DNA of 5,174 nucleotides, taken from positions 1 to 5,174 of the forward strand of contig WGFP01000042.1 in NCBI GenBank assembly GCA_015492195.1, in the 5' to 3' direction. The first letter of the stretch is position 1. Each line of letters opens with the position of its first letter. This document shows, in pieces, positions 1-4,154 of this stretch. The position numbers and the translations under genes are program-made. The notes below the pieces were generated by a model. The model was not told the DNA's origin and searched no databases. It was given only the letters and a program-made list of their open reading frames with translations. The stretch is from Acidiferrobacterales bacterium (lineage in GTDB: Bacteria > Pseudomonadota > Gammaproteobacteria > Acidiferrobacterales > Sulfurifustaceae).

Positions 1-50
1 CTGTCTTCCAAAATTAGATATTGTCGAACCAAGCCTCCCATGCCCCGGAA

Positions 51-226
51 ACAACGCCAAGCACGCCAAGGGTCGCTCTGGCGCATCCTGCAATGCACAG
101 GGATGTGCGAATGTCGCGGGAGACACGACTCCAGGGATGAAGGAGGTAGAGCAACGCAAGGAGCAGTTGCCGAGGAAGCCGCAAGCGACCGCCCGCGACC
201 TTTGCGATCTCTGCGTTTGTTCCAGG
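51..226. repeat. candidate degenerate intergenic repeat element (CGCCAAG / CTTTGCG type)
   Basis: The left edge carries CGCCAAG twice with a period of 9 (55-61 and 64-70). The right edge carries CTTTGCG and CTCTGCG, also with a period of 9 (200-206 and 209-215). Between them CAGGGATG occurs twice (about 98-105 and 132-139). This arrangement resembles, from memory, the intergenic elements of many proteobacteria that start with tandem CGCCAAG units and end with CTTTGCG units. Their spurious translations contain strings such as LGVLGV, and that string appears on the minus strand here. Open frames of 85-90 codons run through both strands, but neither has a clear ribosome site or a protein-like composition, so I do not call a gene. 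Boundaries are approximate and copy number cannot be judged from one window. Confidence 0.4.
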
Positions 227-322
227 GCGCCGGGGGGCTGGATGGTATTTTGAGATGGGTTTTCTGCGCATTTGCCGACAAACAAAGCGTTTCGATAAAT
301 AAAAAACACTGACCCCCTAGAC

Positions 323-353
323 TTGACCTGTGTCTAACGTATATCTTTATCTT
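323..353 (+). promoter_or_regulatory. candidate promoter/operator upstream of ccdA, shared 17-mer element
   Basis: A good -35 hexamer TTGACC lies at 323-328. The best -10 candidate is TATCTT (348-353) at 19-nt spacing; a 17-nt spacing gives only the weak TTTATC. The stretch 323-339 (TTGACCTGTGTCTAACG) matches 16 of 17 bases at 2743-2759 on the minus strand, before the cytochrome c gene, which makes it more than a chance -35. A short dyad TAGAC (318-322) / GTCTA (332-336) flanks the hexamer. The transcript would have a leader of roughly 250 nt before ccdA. Whether this is a sigma-70 promoter, an activated promoter, or an ECF-type site cannot be decided here. Confidence 0.45.
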
Positions 354-602
354 CGATTATATATACCCCATGCCCGATACCCCCAGGGAGCGGCACGTTG
401 TTTTCTGCTCGCCGCGATCGGCGCTTGGCAGATGGTCAATGCAATGAGAAACACCAGTGCGGCATGGGAAAACAACGGTATGCAGAAAGATCGTTCCGGG
501 AAGACTGATGGTGAAGAACTCGAGCATATATTTGTTCTCCGTCAGACGGTTGGGCCAAGCGCTAAGGCAGCACAAACAAATACCATGAAAAGAGCTTAAT
601 TC
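354..602. other. long leader upstream of ccdA, no supported gene
   Basis: This stretch separates the candidate promoter from the ccdA start. On the plus strand a frame stays open and ends with TAA at 597-599, three bases before the ccdA ATG; its internal ATG at 432 would give 55 residues. It lacks a ribosome site and recognisable motifs. On the minus strand, two neighbouring frames contain hydrophobic stretches (FFTISLPGTIFLHTVVF, then HAALVFLIALTICQAPIAA). Read together across a frameshift they would resemble a small membrane protein, so a decayed gene is possible but unproven. I saw no classical riboswitch or tRNA-like fold by eye. Confidence 0.3.
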
Positions 603-1448
603 ATGGGAGTAGAAAATATCACCGTCACCCTCGCCGTGTTGGCCGGCCTGTTGTCATTCGTATCCCCGTGTGTATTGCCGCTGATGCCGGTATACCTCGG
701 CTACCTCACCGGCATCACGGCCAGCGGAGAGGGAAACGTATCACGTTACCAATTGCTCGGGCATGCGCTGTTGTTTGTCGCCGGATTTTCACTGGTATTC
801 GTGTTAATCGGTGCGTCAATGGGCCTGGTATTCGGTTCGTTCATTCGCATCGACCTCGCAGACATATTCATGAAGGTCGGCGGCGTACTTCTCATTATTC
901 TGGGATTACACATGTCCAGAATACTAAAGTGGGGAGCGGCCAAATTGACGGCGGTACCGTCCTTGTACAGGCCGCTTGTCTTGGTTGACCGGAAGCTGGA
1001 TGAACTTATCCTTCCCGAACGTCGCCTCCAAACTAAACACGGCAACACTCCCGGTTTTGTTCGTTCAGGCGTAGTGGGCATGAGCTTCGCCGCCGGCTGG
1101 ACGCCCTGCATCGGACCCTTATTGGGCGCCATTCTCACTCTGGCCGCCGGGTCGGCCTATGGGTCGGATGTCGGTCTTGCGGTCATGAAATCTGCCGGTC
1201 TTTTGTTTGCGTATTCGCTGGGTTTGGCAATACCGTTCCTGCTCACCGCCGTGGTATTAAGCCGTGCCACCGGATTATTAAAAGCAATCAACCGCCATGG
1301 TCGTATCATTGAACTCGTAAGCGCCGTCTTTTTGCTGGGCGTCGGCATGCTGTTGTTGTTCGGATCGATAAGCGATCTCAATCGGTATTTTTCCACCACC
1401 CCGGAATGGCTGTATGAGCTGGAAACAAACCTGCTTCGTAAAGATTGA
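603..1448 (+). CDS. ccdA: CcdA/DsbD-beta family thiol-disulfide transporter, cytochrome c biogenesis protein
   Basis: 281-residue inner-membrane protein of the CcdA (DsbD transmembrane) family, which relays electrons from cytoplasmic thioredoxin to periplasmic thiol oxidoreductases, for example during cytochrome c maturation. About six TM helices are visible (near 7-33, 52-80, 88-106, 156-184, 196-219 and 236-254). The family signature pair is intact: SPCVLPLMPVYLGYL with Cys23 in TM1, and GWTPCIGPLLGAIL with Cys169 in TM4, the two redox cysteines. A charged loop of about 45 residues (108-155) separates TM3 from TM4, and there is a polar tail after TM6. Both make it longer than compact CcdA proteins of about 220-240 residues. 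The start is fixed by an in-frame TAA at 597-599 and a purine-rich site (AAAAGAG, 588-594) eight bases before the ATG. It converges on the tlpA-like gene across a 26-bp gap without an obvious hairpin terminator. Family assignment is secure; the exact acceptor is inferred. Confidence 0.93.
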   Translation: MGVENITVTLAVLAGLLSFVSPCVLPLMPVYLGYLTGITASGEGNVSRYQLLGHALLFVAGFSLVFVLIGASMGLVFGSFIRIDLADIFMKVGGVLLIILGLHMSRILKWGAAKLTAVPSLYRPLVLVDRKLDELILPERRLQTKHGNTPGFVRSGVVGMSFAAGWTPCIGPLLGAILTLAAGSAYGSDVGLAVMKSAGLLFAYSLGLAIPFLLTAVVLSRATGLLKAINRHGRIIELVSAVFLLGVGMLLLFGSISDLNRYFSTTPEWLYELETNLLRKD

Positions 1449-1474
1449 GAAAAAAGGGAGGCGAAAAACAAATT

Positions 1475-2056
1475 TCAGTTTTTAGACATAAGCAATTTTT
1501 CAATTAAGTCGCGGGCTTCCTTGCGGGACCAATCCCGATAGCCGAGTCCCCAACCGACTATCTCCCCTTCCCTACCGAGTATAAATGAGGTGGGCGTTCC
1601 GGTAATGCCGTACATATAGCTCACTTCCCCGGTTGGATCCACCAGTCCGGAATTGATCGAAAAGGTATATTCGGATTTCTTAATAAAAGGCGCCACTACA
1701 TCCGCTCCTTCCCGGTCGGTAAAAACAACTACGATAACAAATTCCTTGTCTTTGAATTGATCGTAAAGCTTCTGCAAATGAGGCATCTCCTTGCGGCACC
1801 AGTGACATCCGGTATCCATAAAATTTAGGAGAACGACCTTGCCCCGATAGTCTCTCAAGCTAACCTTTTTATTTTTAAGGTTCGTTAACGTAAAGTCCGG
1901 TGCAAATATTACTCTCTGAATCCGCGCTAATCCAATAGAGGCCATAAGTTCGTTGACCTCCGAAGAATATGCAGGCCCAACCGACAAAGCAAATACAATC
2001 CCGACCAACGCCGTGAACCTACACGCCGTTGCTCTTTTTGTAATTCGCTTTATCAT
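1475..2056 (-). CDS. exported TlpA/ResA-like thioredoxin-fold protein with CHWC active site
   Basis: 193-residue redoxin of the TlpA/ResA/AhpC-TSA group, expected to act as a thiol-disulfide oxidoreductase or reductase outside the cytoplasmic membrane. The N-terminus is basic (MIKRITKR) followed by a hydrophobic stretch (about 14-27) and a plausible signal-peptidase site after PAYS (31), so it is probably periplasmic, or membrane-anchored if uncleaved. The domain opens at FAPDFTLTNL (51-60), continues through KVSLRDYRGKVVLLNF, and has the redox motif Cys84-His-Trp-Cys87 followed by RKEMP. The cis-proline loop is TGTPTSF with Pro155. Canonical TlpA proteins have WCPPC; here the residue before the first Cys is Gly, and the dipeptide is His-Trp, which should alter redox potential. 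It lies 118-127 bp downstream of the cytochrome c gene on the same strand, without a strong terminator between, so co-transcription is likely. CcdA, encoded convergently, is the probable electron donor (inference). The ribosome site is weak (GATGAG). Confidence 0.87.
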   Translation of the reverse strand: MIKRITKRATACRFTALVGIVFALSVGPAYSSEVNELMASIGLARIQRVIFAPDFTLTNLKNKKVSLRDYRGKVVLLNFMDTGCHWCRKEMPHLQKLYDQFKDKEFVIVVVFTDREGADVVAPFIKKSEYTFSINSGLVDPTGEVSYMYGITGTPTSFILGREGEIVGWGLGYRDWSRKEARDLIEKLLMSKN

Positions 2057-2174
2057 GCAAATCTCATCATCTCATCACGTTTAAAGAAGAGCAAAAATCA
2101 GAAACCGTCCGCCATCCGCACTGTTAATAACAACGGTGATCTCCAGCTCAGACTGCAACTGCATCCCTGACGTT

Positions 2175-2684
2175 TCAGCGCGCCGGCCTGCTTTTGCGGG
2201 CCTTCTTATCCGTTTCCAACCAGGCAGCGTAGATTTCATCCGGCCAGTGAGACTGCATCCAGGCGATGATTTGTTCGATCTGTGCGTCCGTGAGCTTATC
2301 CTTCCACGGCGGCATGCTTCCGCCCGTCCTGATGGTGCCTTGCTTGATCGTGTGTTTAAGCCCCGCTTTGGGATGATGCCAGGTATGGCCCGTGCCGTTT
2401 AAGGGCGGGGCCGCGGATTTTCCAGACACGCCCGGCTGTCGCCATTGCGGGTTACCCTGCGCCAGTTGGCCATGGCAGGCGGCGCAATTTTGTCGGAACA
2501 GCTTCCCGCCCTGTACGACGTCGGAAAAGCCATAGTCCCGCTTGGGGGGTTCCGTGATCTTCGGAATCGGATGCTGCATGCTGCCTTGGGTCTTGGCCGC
2601 ACGGGACGGTGTTTGTTGCTCACCACATGCGGTCAACAATAAACCCACCGGTAGTATCAACAACAGATAAATTGACTTGCTCAC
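2175..2684 (-). CDS. lipoprotein class I-type cytochrome c, mono-haem
   Basis: About 169 residues. The N-terminus is a lipoprotein signal: a hydrophobic run (YLLLILPVGLLL) ends in the lipobox L-T-A-C, so the mature protein should be lipid-anchored at the Cys and face the periplasm. After a Pro-rich linker comes the haem site CAACH (Cys69, Cys72, His73 in numbering from the ATG at 2690). The distal axial ligand is very probably Met126 in GGSMPPWKDKL, followed by the C-terminal helix LTDAQIEQIIAWMQSHWP. This is the layout of small class I cytochromes c. The role is electron transfer; the partner is unknown. Start choice: the ATG at 2690 is only two bases from the GGAG (2693-2696), whereas the GTG at 2684 is eight bases away, so I prefer GTG; two residues differ. 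The tail is very basic (KKARKSRPAR). The gene heads a probable operon with the tlpA-like gene. Confidence 0.9.
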   Translation of the reverse strand: MSKSIYLLLILPVGLLLTACGEQQTPSRAAKTQGSMQHPIPKITEPPKRDYGFSDVVQGGKLFRQNCAACHGQLAQGNPQWRQPGVSGKSAAPPLNGTGHTWHHPKAGLKHTIKQGTIRTGGSMPPWKDKLTDAQIEQIIAWMQSHWPDEIYAAWLETDKKARKSRPAR

Positions 2685-2727
2685 ATGCATATCTCCATTA
2701 CAGTAAAAAACTACTGAGGCTGTAAAC

Positions 2728-2759
2728 AGTGTAAAAGTTGCGCGTTACACACAGGTCAA
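2728..2759 (-). promoter_or_regulatory. candidate promoter/operator of the cytochrome c-tlpA unit, shared 17-mer element
   Basis: On the minus strand TTGACC (2754-2759) forms a -35 and begins TTGACCTGTGTGTAACG (2743-2759), matching 16 of 17 bases with 323-339 before ccdA. Identity continues more loosely downstream, with a shared CTTT. The best -10 is TACACT (2728-2733), but the spacing is 20 nt, longer than optimal, which is typical of activator-dependent promoters. A perfect 6-bp dyad GTGTAA (2729-2734) / TTACAC (2745-2750), ten bases apart, overlaps the spacer and could be a regulator site. The distance from the -10 to the translation start is about 40 nt. Confidence 0.45.
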
Positions 2760-3063
2760 CATAAAGGGAAGATCTCAGGAATTTCCCGGGATCACCGTAC
2801 CAAAACCGTCACCCGCCTATGTTGCTGCCAAAAATCCAAGCCTAGCAAAGCAAAGATGCCTTGCCCAAGAAATTCAGTAAATCAGAACCCAAATGCCCGA
2901 CGATATCCCTCAGGCAATGGGCGGGACGTTAAAGGTGAGGCGACCCGTGGGAATGCAGGAAGGCCAAGATGACAAATCAGGGGAAGCGGTTGATCCAGAG
3001 AAACACCGCCGGAAAATATCAAAGCAAAACCTCTGTCGCCGTTTTTTCAATAACCGAAAACGC
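2760..3063. other. 304-bp intergenic stretch without a supported gene
   Basis: Frames on both strands are open for up to about 100 codons here, but they run into the neighbouring His-rich gene in another frame, lack ribosome sites, and show no recognisable motif. Just after the stop of the His-rich gene, 3039-3062 can form a weak bulged hairpin (CGTTTT / AAAACG arms). It lacks a proper U-tract on the minus strand, so I do not call it a terminator. Nothing else was recognised. Confidence 0.5.
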
Positions 3064-3273
3064 TTAATGGTGGCGCCTCCGCGGTTCTTCCGAAGTACCT
3101 TTATCAGAATGCGAGTGCCCGCCGCCGCAGCAACCGTGGGCACCGTGCTTATCATGGCCGTCGTGCTTGCCGTGGCTACCGCGCCTACCGCGGCCTCGAT
3201 GACCAAACAGATGCATTCCGATAAACGCCAATCCGATCAAGACCCAAAACCAGTTTCCGGCAAGCCATTCCAT
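3064..3273 (-). CDS. small single-TM protein with His-rich, metal-binding-like tail (DUF2933-like)
   Basis: 69 residues. The first 24 form one hydrophobic segment (MEWLAGNWFWVLIGLAFIGM then HLFGH), followed by a strongly basic, His-rich tail: 11 His in total, a Cys-Cys pair (48-49) and a GGG stretch. The arrangement, a Trp-rich TM followed directly by MHLFGH and Gly/His repeats, recalls small proteins annotated DUF2933; that match is from memory and only moderate. The His/Cys tail suggests binding of a transition metal such as Cu, Ni or Zn, which is inference. Start: an ATG at 3285 would add MRIV, but GAGG lies six bases before the ATG at 3273 and nothing suitable precedes 3285, so I chose 3273. 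It stands alone, separated from the SPW gene upstream by a terminator. Its job is unknown. Confidence 0.7.
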   Translation of the reverse strand: MEWLAGNWFWVLIGLAFIGMHLFGHRGRGRRGSHGKHDGHDKHGAHGCCGGGHSHSDKGTSEEPRRRHH

Positions 3274-3295
3274 CACTATCCTCATTTGATCTGGT

Positions 3296-3329
3296 CGGGT
3301 TTCTGAGAACGAATTTTTTCAGAAACCCG
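3296..3329. repeat. 11-bp perfect inverted repeat in the leader of the His-rich gene
   Basis: CGGGTTTCTGA (3296-3306) is repeated in inverse at 3319-3329 with a 12-bp loop. A second dyad, CCGGT (3327-3331) / ACCGG (3339-3343), overlaps its outer edge, so the two hairpins are mutually exclusive. It sits 23 bases before the preferred start of the His-rich gene. No U-tract follows on either strand, so a simple terminator is unlikely. A regulator binding site, an RNA-stabilising hairpin or an attenuator switch are the alternatives. Confidence 0.6.
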
Positions 3330-3432
3330 GTAAAAATAACCGGACAACATGCCTGTTTTTAATCCGACTACGACATTGCCCCGACGCGCTGTAAACTTTT
3401 CTGCGCCATGAGTTATGGCAAAAATTCAGTAT

Positions 3433-3473
3433 AAAAAACGGCAACGACCAGGGGGGATGATTGGCCGTTGCCG
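3433..3473 (-). terminator. rho-independent terminator of the SPW gene
   Basis: On the minus strand a perfect 8-bp stem CGGCAACG / CGTTGCCG (3466-3473 with 3439-3446) closes a 19-nt loop, and is followed directly by TTTTTT (3433-3438). It begins 25 bases after the TAA of the SPW-repeat gene. The stem plus U-tract is typical of intrinsic termination and separates this gene from the His-rich gene downstream. The loop is longer than usual. Confidence 0.82.
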
Positions 3474-3497
3474 CCACTGCTGTGTGAACAAGGCTGG

Positions 3498-3845
3498 TTA
3501 CGCCGTTTTTCGTTTCGGCGGTGATTGCAGCGCGGCCCACAGGGCGTCACCGCCGACCAACAGGCCCACTATGATCTGATTCCACATGGGGCCGGGCTGA
3601 TCCGTGAAGCCCAGGACAAACGGCGCGAGGATCAACCAGATTCCTACGAACAGGTTGACGTATTCCTCCCACACCTGCGGGCGGATGAGTGCCGCGATCG
3701 CAAAAACCGCGACTGCCGTCCCGGAAATGTAGAAGTTCCACGCCGCCGCGTCGTTGAGGACGCCGATACCGAAGAACGGCGCCAGAACGAGCCACACGCC
3801 AAACAACAGGTTTGTCCAGTCTTGCCATCGTTGCTCCTGTTTCAT
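3498..3845 (-). CDS. SPW-repeat family integral membrane protein
   Basis: 115-residue protein made of two related halves. Repeat 1 (about 7-53) begins WQDWTNLLFGVWLVLAPF and repeat 2 (about 59-106) begins WEEYVNLFVGIWLILAPF. Each half gives two TM helices and contains the conserved W-N-x-x-x-x-G pattern (WNFYISG, WNQIIVG), so four TM helices are expected. This matches the SPW-repeat family, whose name-giving Ser-Pro-Trp is Ala-Pro-Phe here in both halves. The function of the family is not established. The start at 3845 is fixed by the strong AAGGAGGT five bases upstream; the ten extra residues to 3875 are not needed. It is a single-gene unit with a promoter candidate at 3907-3937 and a terminator at 3433-3473. 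The C-terminal PPKRKTA is basic and probably cytoplasmic. Confidence 0.9.
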   Translation of the reverse strand: MKQEQRWQDWTNLLFGVWLVLAPFFGIGVLNDAAAWNFYISGTAVAVFAIAALIRPQVWEEYVNLFVGIWLILAPFVLGFTDQPGPMWNQIIVGLLVGGDALWAALQSPPKRKTA

Positions 3846-3850
3846 GGCAC

Positions 3851-3858
3851 ACCTCCTT
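3851..3858 (-). promoter_or_regulatory. strong ribosome binding site fixing the SPW gene start
   Basis: AAGGAGGT on the minus strand, five bases before the ATG at 3845, is a near-complete complement of the 16S rRNA tail and decides for this start over the in-frame ATG at 3875. Confidence 0.88.
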
Positions 3859-3906
3859 GTTCCATAGGCAGGCATCCGTCCCTGGTGACCGCCCTAGAAC
3901 ATAAAT

Positions 3907-3937
3907 ATTGGACACCTGTGACTAAGGTACAAGTCAA
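3907..3937 (-). promoter_or_regulatory. candidate MerR-type promoter with dyad in a 19-bp spacer, upstream of SPW gene
   Basis: On the minus strand TTGACT (3932-3937) and TCCAAT (3907-3912) are separated by 19 bp. The spacer contains ACCT (3925-3928) and AGGT (3914-3917) as a perfect inverted repeat seven bases apart, nearly centred in the spacer. An elongated 19-20 bp spacer carrying a dyad is the known geometry of MerR-family-activated promoters. No merR-like gene is visible in the window. The predicted leader to the SPW start is about 60 nt. An AT-rich alternative -10 (around 3901-3907) lies too far away for the same -35. Confidence 0.4.
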
Positions 3938-4019
3938 GCCCTTTGTCCAAGATTGCGTCGGGTGCGACCTCACGATAGGCATCGATCGATCGCTTGCCGA
4001 CGTCGACGGTCTGTAACAT

Positions 4020-4154
4020 TTACCGCTCCCTGCGTTGGGTTCTGACCAGGCGGTCCACGGGTTCGTGGCACTCTGCGTCACATTGCATTGAGACGTCGCG
4101 ACCGGCGAACACGAAACGCGCCACAAAACGGACCCGGTCCGGCGGCTGCCTCAT
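4020..4154 (-). CDS. possible 44-residue ORF overlapping the phosphoketolase stop (ATGA)
   Basis: An ATG at 4154-4152 overlaps the phosphoketolase TGA (4153-4151) as ATGA, the arrangement used for translational coupling, and the frame runs 44 codons to TAA at 4020-4022. The product is basic (12 Arg) with a central QCDAECHEPVDRL stretch holding two Cys and one His. I do not recognise it. An AAGGA lies about eleven bases upstream, inside the phosphoketolase gene, which is somewhat far. A 44-codon frame in GC-rich DNA can occur by chance, and the 3' region also forms a small hairpin followed by TTTT (4125-4141), which would terminate within this ORF. Treat as a low-confidence candidate. Confidence 0.25.
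   Translation of the reverse strand: MRQPPDRVRFVARFVFAGRDVSMQCDAECHEPVDRLVRTQRRER

Noticed and set aside
14..312. Open frames of 85-90 codons on both strands
   Set aside because: They overlap the candidate repeat element, have no ribosome site, and have Arg/Ala-rich, non-protein-like composition; similar spurious frames arise in CGCCAAG-type repeats.
2893..3306. Plus-strand frame of 137 codons across the His-rich gene
   Set aside because: It is antisense to the His-rich gene, which has a good ribosome site and a clear TM/His-tail pattern; the plus-strand frame has no ribosome site and no domain signature.
3405..3419. Inverted repeat GCCAT/ATGGC
   Set aside because: Only 5-bp arms with a 5-base loop, and no U-tract on the side needed for termination; likely chance.
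3525..4016. Long plus-strand frame (163 codons) antisense to the SPW gene
   Set aside because: It mirrors the SPW gene, is charged and low in hydrophobic residues without motifs, and has no convincing ribosome site.
4125..4141. Hairpin CGGACC/GGTCCG followed by TTTT on the minus strand as phosphoketolase terminator
   Set aside because: The palindrome leaves only a one- to three-base loop, so the usable stem is about 5 bp, and the T-run is short; too weak to call, though not excluded.
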